A DNA stretch of 64,000 nucleotides, from assembly GCA_012838345.1 (NCBI GenBank), contig DUPK01000005.1, positions 20,240 through 84,239 of the forward strand, read 5' to 3'. Position numbers and translations under genes: made by a program. Of this stretch, positions 9,317 to 17,739 are shown in pieces (positions within the stretch are counted from its first letter, which is position 1; every line of letters begins with the position of its first letter). The notes under the pieces were generated by a model. The model had not been told where the DNA came from and made no database searches. It saw only the letters and a program-made list of their open reading frames with translations. Source of the stretch: Clostridiales bacterium (GTDB lineage: Bacteria > Bacillota > Clostridia > Oscillospirales > Oscillospiraceae).

Positions 9317-10228
9317 ATGAGGAAACTATATTCAGTCTTGTCGATTTTTACCCTGTCCGTGCTGATTATGGCTTTTTCGGCCGCATGTGAATATTCGGCG
9401 GCAAATACACCGGAGCCAACAGCCACTCCCATTTTGACCGCGACACCCATACCAACGCCAACGCCGAAACCGACACCGACGCCGACTCCGACGCCGACCC
9501 CCGTCTATAGCTATACCTCGGCGGAGGGCACCCCGCTTTTCGACTACAAATGCGGTATGCCGGTACCGGAATCGGAAGAGGTGTCGGACGATTACTTCTA
9601 CGACGCTGCGTTTTTGGGCGACTCAAGAACCGACGGATTTAAGCTCTGGAGCGGAATTCGCGGGGCCGATATTTTTTCCGCCAAAAGCATATCGGTTTAC
9701 AACATATTCACCTCAAAGGAGGTCAAGCTTCAGGACGGGGCCTACGGAACCCTCCTGCAGGCCTTGGACCAGAAGGACTACAAAAAGGTCTATATAATGC
9801 TGGGGATAAACGAAATCGGCTACACGGCAAGCAGTTTTTATACCAGCTACTGCAAGCTTGTTGACACGGTTATAGAGTCCCAGCCCGACGCCGTCATCTA
9901 TGTGCAGGCAATTATTCCCGTCACGAAATCCCTCTCGGATTCAAGTAACATCTATAATAACGAGCGCGTAAAATCGTTCAACGAAATGCTCTCTCAAATG
10001 TGCGAGGAAAAGGAAGTACACTACATTGACACTTTTTCCGCTTTTGCAAACGAGGATTTTGCGCTCCCCGAAGAGGCAGCATTTGACGGGGTTCATTTGG
10101 TAAAAGGGTATTGCGAAACCTGGCTTTCCTACCTGAAAACGCACACGGTAGCGCCTGTCAAAGACGAGAAGATAGTCAAGCTCGACATACCCAAACACGA
10201 TAGTACGACTATAGCGACTATCAGCTAA
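9317..10228 (+). CDS. secreted SGNH/GDSL-family hydrolase with Pro-Thr linker
   Basis: About 303 residues. A hydrophobic signal segment ends in SAAC, a marginal lipobox, so it may be a lipoprotein. A low-complexity linker of TPTP repeats (about 9440-9500) follows, then an SGNH hydrolase domain: block I FLGDSRTDGF with the nucleophile Ser, block III MLGINEIGY, and block V DGVHL with the catalytic Asp/His. It is expected to remove acyl or acetyl groups from an envelope or environmental glycan outside the cell. The start is uncertain: GTG codons at 9302 and 9311 are in frame; I prefer the ATG at 9317, 10 nt after AGAGAGTGAG. DUF4358 follows 15 nt downstream. Such pairs often accompany peptidoglycan or polysaccharide O-acetylation genes, but no acetyltransferase is visible here. 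Confidence 0.8.
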   Translation: MRKLYSVLSIFTLSVLIMAFSAACEYSAANTPEPTATPILTATPIPTPTPKPTPTPTPTPTPVYSYTSAEGTPLFDYKCGMPVPESEEVSDDYFYDAAFLGDSRTDGFKLWSGIRGADIFSAKSISVYNIFTSKEVKLQDGAYGTLLQALDQKDYKKVYIMLGINEIGYTASSFYTSYCKLVDTVIESQPDAVIYVQAIIPVTKSLSDSSNIYNNERVKSFNEMLSQMCEEKEVHYIDTFSAFANEDFALPEEAAFDGVHLVKGYCETWLSYLKTHTVAPVKDEKIVKLDIPKHDSTTIATIS

Positions 10229-10243
10229 AAGGAAGTGTGAAAT

Positions 10244-10702
10244 TTGAAAAGACTGCTTGTTGCGGTGCTCGCAACTTTATTACTGCTGGCCCTGTTCGGC
10301 TGTTCCGAAAAAAAGGAGCTTGATATTGACAAGCTGTCGGAGGAGCTTTTAAGCGGCGGAGTTTTCAGCGAAACGCTTGAGCCCGTCGAGCTTGACATCC
10401 TCGGTTACATCTACGACGTATCGGAAGACGATTACGCCGAGGCGGCGGTCTACTGTTCTTCCGGGGCGACCGCGGACGAGCTTGCAATTTTCAAAGCAAA
10501 GGATGCGGACGCGGCAAAGAGGATAGCCGAGGCTGCACAGCAGCGTATCGAAGAGCAGATAAGGGGCTTTAAAAACTATGTCCCAGCCGAGGTCCCCAAA
10601 CTTGAAAAAGCATATCAGACCACTTACGGAGACTATGTTCTGCTCTGCGTATCGACCGACCCGGAGACCGCCAACACAATTATAGCCAAATACATCAAAT
10701 AA
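10244..10702 (+). CDS. DUF4358-family lipoprotein
   Basis: 152 residues with a clear lipoprotein signal (LFGC, Cys20) and a small mixed domain of the DUF4358 type. The start codon is TTG (10244) with AAAAGGAAG upstream. Function unknown. It follows the SGNH hydrolase by 15 nt and is followed by a terminator at 10708, so the two form a two-gene unit of surface proteins. Confidence 0.75.
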   Translation: MKRLLVAVLATLLLLALFGCSEKKELDIDKLSEELLSGGVFSETLEPVELDILGYIYDVSEDDYAEAAVYCSSGATADELAIFKAKDADAAKRIAEAAQQRIEEQIRGFKNYVPAEVPKLEKAYQTTYGDYVLLCVSTDPETANTIIAKYIK

Positions 10703-10707
10703 CATTT

Positions 10708-10740
10708 GGGCATATCCAATCACGGATATGCCCATTTCTT
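10708..10740 (+). terminator. rho-independent terminator after the DUF4358 gene
   Basis: 10-bp perfect stem GGGCATATCC/GGATATGCCC with a 6-nt loop (10708-10733), followed by the T-rich stretch ATTTCTT. It also separates the convergent PucR-type gene. Confidence 0.8.
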
Positions 10741-10771
10741 ATTATTTCTTTCGTAAGTGCGTAATATAAAG

Positions 10772-12331
10772 TCAAAGCCTCAGGGTCTCGCCCAGATAGT
10801 CCTCATAGTAGCTTATTATCTGGCACGACAGGAGGAAGTCCTGCTGGAGCCTCCCGTCCTCCAAATCCAGGCCGATAAGCTCCTTTATCTGGTTTATCTT
10901 GTAGAAAACCGTGTTGCGGTGCATATGCATGACTTCAGCGGTCCTGACGAGGTTCCGGTCGTTCATAAGATAGGCGTAGAGCACATCTCGCAGATTGTTG
11001 TTGTGCTGCCGGTCGTATCTTGAAATTTTGACCACGGCCGGATGACCCAGATACAGGATGTCATTGTTCCCGTGTATCTCCTGAAAGCGGTGGGCAAACA
11101 TATCAATAAGCACATATGTGGCGTACTGCCCATAGTGGAAAACCCGGGTTTTCAAATCAGTTTTGTGGCGCAGTTTCTTTGCGACGACCAGGGCATGGCG
11201 CGTCAGGAGATACTGGGTGCGAATCTTAGTTATGTCGCTGGTCGAGTGCCCGACGCACATATAGCCGTCATAGGGCGCCAAAATCTCGTTAATTCGCTTC
11301 TCGTCTATCTCGACGTTGAATATCCTTTCATCCTCGCATATGAGTATTACAATTTCCCCTCTGAAAAACGCCATATTGTAGTCGGGGAACACATCTCGGA
11401 GCTGCGCGAGTATAAAGTCGTAGGGGATTAGATTTTTGTCGTCAAACGTAACAACGGCAATTCTCCGCCTTTGCTTTATCGGGTACGGCAGCGCCTCAAG
11501 CCTTTCGAAAATCTCCGGGGCGGTCATGATTTTTTGCTCAATAATATCGTGCAATAAAAGGGCAAAATCCGATGACTGCCCCGTATCGTACTGCTTGACT
11601 ATGGTAATTAAGAATCTGATATTATCCGCGGTCTGCTTTAGTATGTATTCATAATCAAGCGCCCCGCCCGACTCGTCAATCATTAGCAGGTATGCAAGAG
11701 CGTTTCCTTCATGTGCTATCGAGTAAAAATGCAAATGCCGCCCCTGCTTATCCTCAAAAGAATGATAATATGCACCCTCGGCGGATAACCGGCTCACAAT
11801 GTCCTCCCTTGTGAGAATATCGGCCTTAATAAGTTTCTCGGACCACTTTCCGCAATCTCCCGCGCATTTTATTACGTGAAAGGAGGGGCTGAGCATAAAC
11901 ACGGGGCAGCCGGACAGCTCCGCCGCAATCGAAATATACTTCTGCAAATCACGGCGGCTGCAGCTTGCTTCCAGAAACCTTTGCGCCTGCTTCTGATACT
12001 GGAGCAGAATGCCGCTTATTATGTTTCCCACAGCGTACGGTGAGAGCTTTGTGCATATAAGCGCCATTTCGCGCTCTGTGCATATCTCCCTAAGCTCCTC
12101 AAGCACTGGAGCTTCCGCGCTGCCGCCCGTGATAAGGGCGGTGTTTTTTTCTATCTTCCGAATGCCCGGGATAAGCCTTCTCGCCTCCTCGGGCCTAGCG
12201 ACATAAACCCGGCTGCTGAGAAGCTCGGACTGAGCCTCAAGGAACTCCATGTTTTCCACGTCGTTTTCGATAAGGGAAATGTTTGTCTTTAATATTATGT
12301 TGTCCCCTATCCGATCAAGAATAAATGACAA
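10772..12331 (-). CDS. PucR/CdaR-type transcriptional regulator
   Basis: About 519 residues. The C-terminal PucR helix-turn-helix (HTH_30) is clear: DVLYAYLMNDRNLVRTAEVM followed by HMHRNTVFYKINQIKELIG. The central part resembles the GGDEF-like fold of CdaR/PucR regulators (YDGYMCVGHS region); the N-terminal third is a presumed sensor. The start is uncertain: TTG at 12331 has no good Shine-Dalgarno, and ATG at 12250 is an alternative. It is divergent from the glycyl radical enzyme gene across 330 nt. This is the usual layout for a local activator, so I infer that it controls that enzyme in response to a substrate. Confidence 0.82.
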   Translation of the reverse strand: MSFILDRIGDNIILKTNISLIENDVENMEFLEAQSELLSSRVYVARPEEARRLIPGIRKIEKNTALITGGSAEAPVLEELREICTEREMALICTKLSPYAVGNIISGILLQYQKQAQRFLEASCSRRDLQKYISIAAELSGCPVFMLSPSFHVIKCAGDCGKWSEKLIKADILTREDIVSRLSAEGAYYHSFEDKQGRHLHFYSIAHEGNALAYLLMIDESGGALDYEYILKQTADNIRFLITIVKQYDTGQSSDFALLLHDIIEQKIMTAPEIFERLEALPYPIKQRRRIAVVTFDDKNLIPYDFILAQLRDVFPDYNMAFFRGEIVILICEDERIFNVEIDEKRINEILAPYDGYMCVGHSTSDITKIRTQYLLTRHALVVAKKLRHKTDLKTRVFHYGQYATYVLIDMFAHRFQEIHGNNDILYLGHPAVVKISRYDRQHNNNLRDVLYAYLMNDRNLVRTAEVMHMHRNTVFYKINQIKELIGLDLEDGRLQQDFLLSCQIISYYEDYLGETLRL

Positions 12332-12661
12332 TCTTAAAATAAGTATCGCCCCCCGGTAGAAGAATTCTTCCTTCCCTGCTTATATATTAACCTAATTTCA
12401 TTGCTCTTACATTATCATAATTAAATAAAAAAGAGATAAATGAATTGTGAACGAGTGCACAAATATTTTATATCCCTTGTATTGCTTATACAAAAATACT
12501 GGCAATACTCTGTGGATATTGTAATAATGTTAGAAAACTGCTATCATACAAGTGCAAACAATATGCAAACTGCGTGAATTTTACTGGTCCATCTTAACAG
12601 AATCCAGGTGTTTAACGCAGTTCTTCCTAGTATCAATTATATTTTATCATAAGGAGGCTGC
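12332..12661. other. AT-rich divergent regulatory region of the glycyl radical enzyme
   Basis: 330 nt without a gene. It contains an inverted repeat TTGTAT-5 nt-ATACAA (12477-12493) and a direct repeat of TGCAAAC-like motifs near 12550-12570, possible PucR-type sites. No promoter matches well enough to assign. The strong ribosome-binding site AAGGAGG (12651-12657) serves the enzyme gene. Confidence 0.4.
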
Positions 12662-15067
12662 ATGATGACAGATAGAGTGAAACGCATGATTGAAAGCCTG
12701 CGGATAAACAAGTACCCTCTTTGCATTGAAAAATTCCGTCTGGCTAACGAATCACTGGACCAAACAGCCGGCGAGCCTATGATAACTCGCCGCGCGAAAC
12801 TGCACGCCCATATTCTGGACAACATCACTATTTTCATTGAGGACGACGACCCGATAGCGGGCGTAGGCGCCAGCAAGCCCTTCGGCCTTGAAATGGAATA
12901 CGAGTACGGGGTATGGACTCCCGAAGAGGTCGAGTCTCTGAAAAGCGAGATTTACACCATCGACCCCGAAGACGAGAAAGAGCTGTATGAGCTCAACAAG
13001 AGATTTGCCGGCAACAGCTTAAACAGCAACCTGGTCGACGCGCTGTCCGAATCTCTTGCCTATAACGACCGTCTGTGGCCGTTCATGAAATCGGGCGTTA
13101 TACTGCCCCCCTGGAAAGACAAAAAGCAGGGCTCCGGCGGCGGGTTCGCCATGTCGGGAATGGGTCTCGGCCCCGGCTTCTTCCTTATTTGCATCGACTA
13201 CGCCAGAATCCTTAACGAGGGCGCAAAGTCGATTATTGAGGAAGCAAAGCAGTGCCTTAGGGATTTGAGATACTACTCCGGCGACAGCATTAAGCAGCGC
13301 CAGTACTGGGAAGGCGTCATAACGGTTTTCGAGGCCTGGGTACGCTGGGCTAACCGATATGCAGACCTGGCTGAGAAGATGGCCGCGACGGAAACAAGGC
13401 CCGAGCGCAAGGCAGAGCTTCTCGAGATGGCCCGCGTCTGCCGCAAGGTGCCCTATGAGCCTGCGGAGACCTTCAAGGAGGCAATGCAGTCGTTCTGGTT
13501 CACCTTCCTGCTTGCCTGCCCCTCTCCGACCACAAGCGCCGGCCGCTTTGACCAGTATATGTATCCTTTCTACCGCAAAGACATTGACAGCGGCAAGATA
13601 AGCAAGGAAGAAGTGCTCGAGTGGCTTGAGATTCTGCGCTGCAAGGTCATGAAGATTAACCGCGTATCCGGAAAGGCCAACCGCGCCAAGAACGCCGGCA
13701 TGGCCAAGTGGTACAACTGGACCATCGGCGGCGTAAAGGCCGACGGCAGCGACGCAACAAACGAGCTTTCGTATTTGCTGCTTGACGCCGCACTTGAAAC
13801 CCGGCTGCCACACCACACCCTCACCGTTCGCGTACATGAGAACACCCCGCCCGAGTTCATGAAGAAAGCTCTTGAGGTGGTCAGAACCGGTATCGGCATG
13901 CCCGCATTCCTCAGCGACAAAAGCTACATCAAGTTCTTTACCATGAACGGCGTTCCGGTGGAAGACGCCAGAGACTACTGTGCAACCGGCTGCGTTGACG
14001 GCAATATTCCCGCAGTCACGCGTTCGCAGGTTGTCGTATTCTTCATAATTCCCCAGGCGTTTGACATCTTCTTGCACAACGGATACTGCCGCTATACAAA
14101 GGAAAAGGTCGGCATAGAGACGGGCGATGTAACACAGTTTAAGACCTTTGATGAATTCAAGGAAGCCTTCTATAAGCAGTTTACCTATCTCATGCACATG
14201 GCATGCGAGAGGAACAACGTCGAGCTTATAGCCGAGCGCGAGCTCTTCCCCGACCCGTTCCGCAGCGCTCTCATGCGCGACGGCGTCAAGGAAGGAAAGG
14301 ACCTGCTTGACCGCAGGTTCGACTTTGAAAACAGCAGCCTGCTCGGCGCAGTCGGCGGCGTAAACGTAGGCGACTCTCTTGCCGCTATCAAGAAGCTCAT
14401 TTTTGAAGAGAAAAAGTACACCTTAAAGGAACTTCTGGACGCTCTGGACGCAGACTGGGAAGGATACGAGGAGATGCGTCAGGACTTCCTGAACGCTCCG
14501 AAGTACGGCAACAACGACGACTATGTCGACTTGCTCGTCGCCGAGATTTACAAGTTCTTCTCGGATACCTGCTACAGCATGCCGAATGCGTACGGCGGAA
14601 CCGTTGTCCCGAACGCCATCTCGATTTCGGCGCACCAGCCCGGCGGTTCCGTGGTGGGCGCTACTCCCGACGGCCGCAAGGGCGGGGAGATACTCGCCGA
14701 CGCCTCCCTCTCGCCAGAGCAGGGTAAGGACAAAAACGGACCTCTCGCCGTTTTGCAGAGTGCGATGAAGGTTGACGCGGACCCGTATCAGGGAATGCTC
14801 CACAACATGAAGTTCCACCCCTCCGCCCTCAAAACAGAAGAGGACCTTGAAAAGCTCGGCAGCATGATAAAGACCTACCTGACAAACGGCGGAAAGCACA
14901 TCCAGTTCAACGTTGTCAGAAAAGAGGACATGATTGAAGCCAAGGAGGTTCCCGAGAAGCATCAGGACCTCGTCGTTCGAGTGGCGGGTTACAGCGCCTA
15001 CTTCGTAAGGCTCACCCCGGGCGTACAGGATGAGGTTATTAACAGAACCGCTTTTGAAAATGTTTAA
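12662..15067 (+). CDS. glycyl radical enzyme (PFL-like; unassigned subclass with Cys-x-Asp active site)
   Basis: 801-residue oxygen-sensitive radical enzyme. The C-terminal glycyl loop RVAGYSAYF places the radical on Gly776. The thiyl cysteine is Cys444 in CATGCVDGN, with Cys440 close by. Dehydratases, choline lyase and isethionate lyase carry C-x-E here; this protein has Asp446 in the Glu position, so the reaction is hard to predict. Other family blocks are visible, such as GRFDQYMYPFYRKD. AAGGAGG fits either of two consecutive ATGs (12662, 12665). No small decarboxylase subunit gene (as in hydroxyphenylacetate decarboxylase) and no microcompartment genes are nearby. The activase lies in a converging operon at 16680-17603 and a PucR regulator is divergent. 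Confidence 0.9.
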   Translation: MMTDRVKRMIESLRINKYPLCIEKFRLANESLDQTAGEPMITRRAKLHAHILDNITIFIEDDDPIAGVGASKPFGLEMEYEYGVWTPEEVESLKSEIYTIDPEDEKELYELNKRFAGNSLNSNLVDALSESLAYNDRLWPFMKSGVILPPWKDKKQGSGGGFAMSGMGLGPGFFLICIDYARILNEGAKSIIEEAKQCLRDLRYYSGDSIKQRQYWEGVITVFEAWVRWANRYADLAEKMAATETRPERKAELLEMARVCRKVPYEPAETFKEAMQSFWFTFLLACPSPTTSAGRFDQYMYPFYRKDIDSGKISKEEVLEWLEILRCKVMKINRVSGKANRAKNAGMAKWYNWTIGGVKADGSDATNELSYLLLDAALETRLPHHTLTVRVHENTPPEFMKKALEVVRTGIGMPAFLSDKSYIKFFTMNGVPVEDARDYCATGCVDGNIPAVTRSQVVVFFIIPQAFDIFLHNGYCRYTKEKVGIETGDVTQFKTFDEFKEAFYKQFTYLMHMACERNNVELIAERELFPDPFRSALMRDGVKEGKDLLDRRFDFENSSLLGAVGGVNVGDSLAAIKKLIFEEKKYTLKELLDALDADWEGYEEMRQDFLNAPKYGNNDDYVDLLVAEIYKFFSDTCYSMPNAYGGTVVPNAISISAHQPGGSVVGATPDGRKGGEILADASLSPEQGKDKNGPLAVLQSAMKVDADPYQGMLHNMKFHPSALKTEEDLEKLGSMIKTYLTNGGKHIQFNVVRKEDMIEAKEVPEKHQDLVVRVAGYSAYFVRLTPGVQDEVINRTAFENV

Positions 15068-15145
15068 TCCCAGCTGTTGAATGGCGATTATCCCAACATC
15101 CTCACATCGGCAGTGTTTTAATTTTGCATCAGGCGGTAATAGCAG

Positions 15146-15172
15146 ACGGGGCGGCAGATGCCACCCCGTTTT
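15146..15172 (+). terminator. terminator of the glycyl radical enzyme gene
   Basis: Stem ACGGGGCGGC/GCCACCCCGT with one C-A mismatch and a 4-nt loop (15146-15169), followed by TTTT. Confidence 0.65.
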
Positions 15173-15261
15173 GCATTCGTAAACCTGACGCTCTCAGGTA
15201 TCCCGCGTTTAATTAAATATGCTTAACTATATATGTGGAAGGTTTATTTAATATCGCCACA

Positions 15262-15294
15262 GAAAAAGACGGTGCGGTAATTCGCCCCGTCTTT
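15262..15294 (-). terminator. terminator of the DUF4125-TPR-activase operon
   Basis: Read on the minus strand, AAAGACGG/CCGTCTTT (15294-15265), with extra GCG pairing inside, is followed by TTTTTCT. It faces the plus-strand terminator, so the convergent units are insulated from each other. Confidence 0.7.
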
Positions 15295-15333
15295 ACTTTT
15301 GGATGTAATTATCCGTACTTCCCTGCCGGAAAT

Positions 15334-15939
15334 TCAGTTAATGCTGTTTTCCGCTTCTTCGAGGGATTTATAACCCGTGAGAAGCACGGTTTCCTCGATA
15401 ACAGCCTCGTAGAGATTGCTGCCTTGCGCGGCATTTTCCCTGTAAAGCTTGTCAAGCAGCCTTAAGGTCCTTTCACCGTAGGTCAGGAGCTCTCCCCTGT
15501 GATAAGTCTCCGCCGATGTGAGCCAGGGGCTGTCGCAGCTTCTGTGTATCGGCCTGCCGAGGGAAGCAAGCTTTGGATATTTCCTTTGGAACTCCTCCGC
15601 CCACTCTACGGTCTGCCGAACAAGCGAGGCTACCAGCGCCTCCTTTTCCGCTGTCACAGGCGGGAGCAGATACCTGATTCTCTCATATTCCTCCGGAGCG
15701 GTGGACTCCATCATATAGGCATATTTCTCCGCAATAAGATTTCTCCCCGAGGCCTCGGCGGATTTCAGGTCCTCAAGATAGCTCTCAAGAGAATTCTCGT
15801 CCCAGACAGTGAACTGAGCGGTGCGCATCAGGGCAAACTGCTCCCTGTCCTCCTGACAGGACGCTTTTCCGCCCTCGTTCTGAGTGGTGCTGAACATCTC
15901 CCACTCAATGTCCAGTATAGCCTTAAGCTTATCTGACAA
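15334..15939 (-). CDS. DUF4125-family protein next to glycyl radical activase
   Basis: 201-residue soluble protein that I recognise as DUF4125 from the N-terminal pattern ILDIEWEMF, GGKASCQEDREQF, MRTAQFTVW and the conserved SYLEDLKSAEASGRNL. No catalytic motif of a known enzyme is visible; Cys28 and several aromatic residues look conserved. The start is a TTG at 15939, 9 nt after AAGGAGG; the ATG between them opens only a 4-codon frame. It is the last gene of an operon with a TPR protein and the glycyl radical activase, so a role in maturation, repair or regulation of the radical enzyme is an inference from position only. Confidence 0.75.
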   Translation of the reverse strand: MSDKLKAILDIEWEMFSTTQNEGGKASCQEDREQFALMRTAQFTVWDENSLESYLEDLKSAEASGRNLIAEKYAYMMESTAPEEYERIRYLLPPVTAEKEALVASLVRQTVEWAEEFQRKYPKLASLGRPIHRSCDSPWLTSAETYHRGELLTYGERTLRLLDKLYRENAAQGSNLYEAVIEETVLLTGYKSLEEAENSIN

Positions 15940-15965
15940 TCATGTCGCCTCCTTAAAGGTCCGCG

Positions 15966-16643
15966 TCATTCGCCCAGAAGCTTCTCCCTGACCTTTAGGC
16001 AGCTCTGATACAGCGGGCTCTGCTCGCCCATCTCCTGACAGAATATTTCAATGGCCTGGTCCAGATATAACGCAACCTTGTCCTTCTCGCCGAGCCCGTG
16101 AAGGGCGAAGGCGAGATTGCTGAGCGTCGTGGCTAATACATAGCCGTTATTCGGCAGGTCATTTATAAGCGCAAGTGCCTTTTCAAAGAGCTCCCTTGCC
16201 TCCTCATAGCGCTTCATGTCCTGATAGACTAGGCCCTTGTTGTTAAGACAGCTTGCATAGAGCTCGGGCGGGGCCTTTTTTTCACTGGTTTCGTAGAGCT
16301 TCTGCGCCTCATTGAACATCTCAAGAGCCCTGTCCAAATCCCCGGCAAGCCTGTAAAGCCCGGCCAGATTGTTGAGCGTCGTCGCATAATCAAGGCTCGT
16401 GAAGTCCTGTATAGACTCATGCAGGTTTTTCGCAAGCAGGAAAGCCTGCTCGCCCTTGTCAAAGATTCCCCTGCTCCGGTAGAAGCCGCCGAGCTCGTTT
16501 AAAATGGCGCTCTGCCCGAAATAATCGTCGGGGTGCTCCTGCTGGAACGCGCTTAGTGTCTCGTTGAGCCAGACTTCAAGCTCCTGGTCGTTCATTATCG
16601 TGGCGTTCTTATCATACTCGGCAAAAACTTCCCAAACAGTCAT
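15966..16643 (-). CDS. tetratricopeptide repeat protein of the glycyl radical operon
   Basis: 225 residues with at least four TPR motifs, e.g. TLNNLAGLYRLAGDLDRALE, CLNNKGLVYQDMKRYEEARE and TLSNLAFALHGLGEKDKVAL, forming a protein-binding superhelix. No signal peptide, so it is cytoplasmic. The start is the ATG at 16643 with AAGGAG 5 nt upstream; a longer frame upstream has no ribosome-binding site. It lies 36 nt downstream of the activase and 26 nt upstream of the DUF4125 gene. It probably scaffolds an interaction of the radical enzyme or its activase, but this is inference from context. Confidence 0.8.
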   Translation of the reverse strand: MTVWEVFAEYDKNATIMNDQELEVWLNETLSAFQQEHPDDYFGQSAILNELGGFYRSRGIFDKGEQAFLLAKNLHESIQDFTSLDYATTLNNLAGLYRLAGDLDRALEMFNEAQKLYETSEKKAPPELYASCLNNKGLVYQDMKRYEEARELFEKALALINDLPNNGYVLATTLSNLAFALHGLGEKDKVALYLDQAIEIFCQEMGEQSPLYQSCLKVREKLLGE

Positions 16644-16679
16644 ATTAACTCCTTCGCCGACTTGTCGGCTAAATTTCAA

Positions 16680-17603
16680 TCAGCCCCCGATAACGGCATT
16701 AAGCCCATAAGACGCTATTAGGGCCCTCAGCTCCTCCATGTGCTCGTCGGTGGGCACGTCGGTGGTGAAGGTGACTTCCTGCTCCATACGCTCCGTCTTC
16801 GACTCGCCCAGATGGTGATAGGGCAGCAGATGCACCTTGACGTCTTTTCCGAGATTTTCGACTATGAACCGGGCAAGGGCATCCATGTTCTCCTTGCTGT
16901 CGTTGTAGCCCGTGATTGTGGGCACTCTTGCGGCCATGGGCTTTTTGGCTTCATGGTAGACTTTTATCGCGTTTTCAAGTATCAGCTCGTTGCCGACGCC
17001 CGTGCCTTCCTTGTGCTTTGCACTGTCCATATGCTTGAAATCGTACAGCACAAGGTCGGTGTATTCCAGTATTTTGGAAAATACCTCCCACTTGGCAAAG
17101 CCGCAGGTCTCAATCGCGGTGTGCAGGCCGGCATCCTTGCAGAGCTTGAGGATGGCATAGGCAAACTCGGGCTGCATGAGCACCTCGCCTCCGCTTAAGG
17201 TCACGCCGCCTCCGGAGGTCTTGTAAAACAGCTCGTCCTGGCGCACCCTCTTTACAACCTCCCCGGCCGTCTTTGTCTCGCCGACAATTTCTCTTGCGTC
17301 GGTCGGGCATACCTTTACACATTCCCCACAGACGGTGCACTTGCTGCGGTCCGTCACGGCCTTGCCGTCAACTATTGTGATGGCGCCTTTGGGACAGGCC
17401 GCCACGCATCTGCCGCAGCCGATACATTTTTCCGCGATGAAGAAAAGCTTCGGCTCAAGGGTGACGGACTCCGGGTTCTGGCACCACAGGCAGCGAAGCG
17501 GGCAGCCTAGGAAAAAGACCGTTGTGCGAATTCCCGGACCGTCGTGTATGGAATATCCCTGAATATTAAAAATCTTGCCTTTTACGTTTGTCAAATCTTC
17601 CAT
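16680..17603 (-). CDS. glycyl radical enzyme activating protein (radical SAM)
   Basis: 307-residue radical SAM enzyme that abstracts the hydrogen from the glycine of its partner (very likely Gly776 of the enzyme at 12662). The SAM cluster motif CxxxCxxC is Cys34-Cys38-Cys41 (GCPLRCLWC). Two extra ferredoxin-type [4Fe-4S] sites follow, CIGCGRCVAACP and CTVCGECVKVCP, typical of activases for non-PFL glycyl radical enzymes. The GGE motif is SGGEVLMQPEF. First gene of the minus-strand operon activase-TPR-DUF4125. Confidence 0.93.
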   Translation of the reverse strand: MEDLTNVKGKIFNIQGYSIHDGPGIRTTVFFLGCPLRCLWCQNPESVTLEPKLFFIAEKCIGCGRCVAACPKGAITIVDGKAVTDRSKCTVCGECVKVCPTDAREIVGETKTAGEVVKRVRQDELFYKTSGGGVTLSGGEVLMQPEFAYAILKLCKDAGLHTAIETCGFAKWEVFSKILEYTDLVLYDFKHMDSAKHKEGTGVGNELILENAIKVYHEAKKPMAARVPTITGYNDSKENMDALARFIVENLGKDVKVHLLPYHHLGESKTERMEQEVTFTTDVPTDEHMEELRALIASYGLNAVIGG

Positions 17604-17645
17604 AATTGTTACCTCGCGTGTTTATTTTTCTTTCTGCTTGCTTAA

Positions 17646-17674
17646 ATTATAACTCATTGCATACACGCGCGCAA
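17646..17674 (-). promoter_or_regulatory. probable promoter of the activase operon
   Basis: Minus strand: TTGCGC (17674-17669), 17-nt spacer, TATAAT (17651-17646). The -10 is perfect, the -35 weak, which would suit an activator-dependent promoter. Confidence 0.5.
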
Positions 17675-17739
17675 TTCGGGCCGGAATTCTTGTACTTAGC
17701 GCACATTAAAGTAAGTGTTTGTTGTGTTAAATATCCTGT

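Noticed and set aside
9440..9505. tandem ACCGACGCC-like repeats, possible minisatellite or CRISPR-like array
   Set aside because: They are in-frame codons of a Thr-Pro linker in the SGNH protein; there are no spacers.
13019..14197. 392-codon open frame on the minus strand inside the glycyl radical enzyme gene
   Set aside because: It is the antisense shadow of a strongly coding frame with all glycyl radical motifs, has no RBS, and its translation shows no domain.
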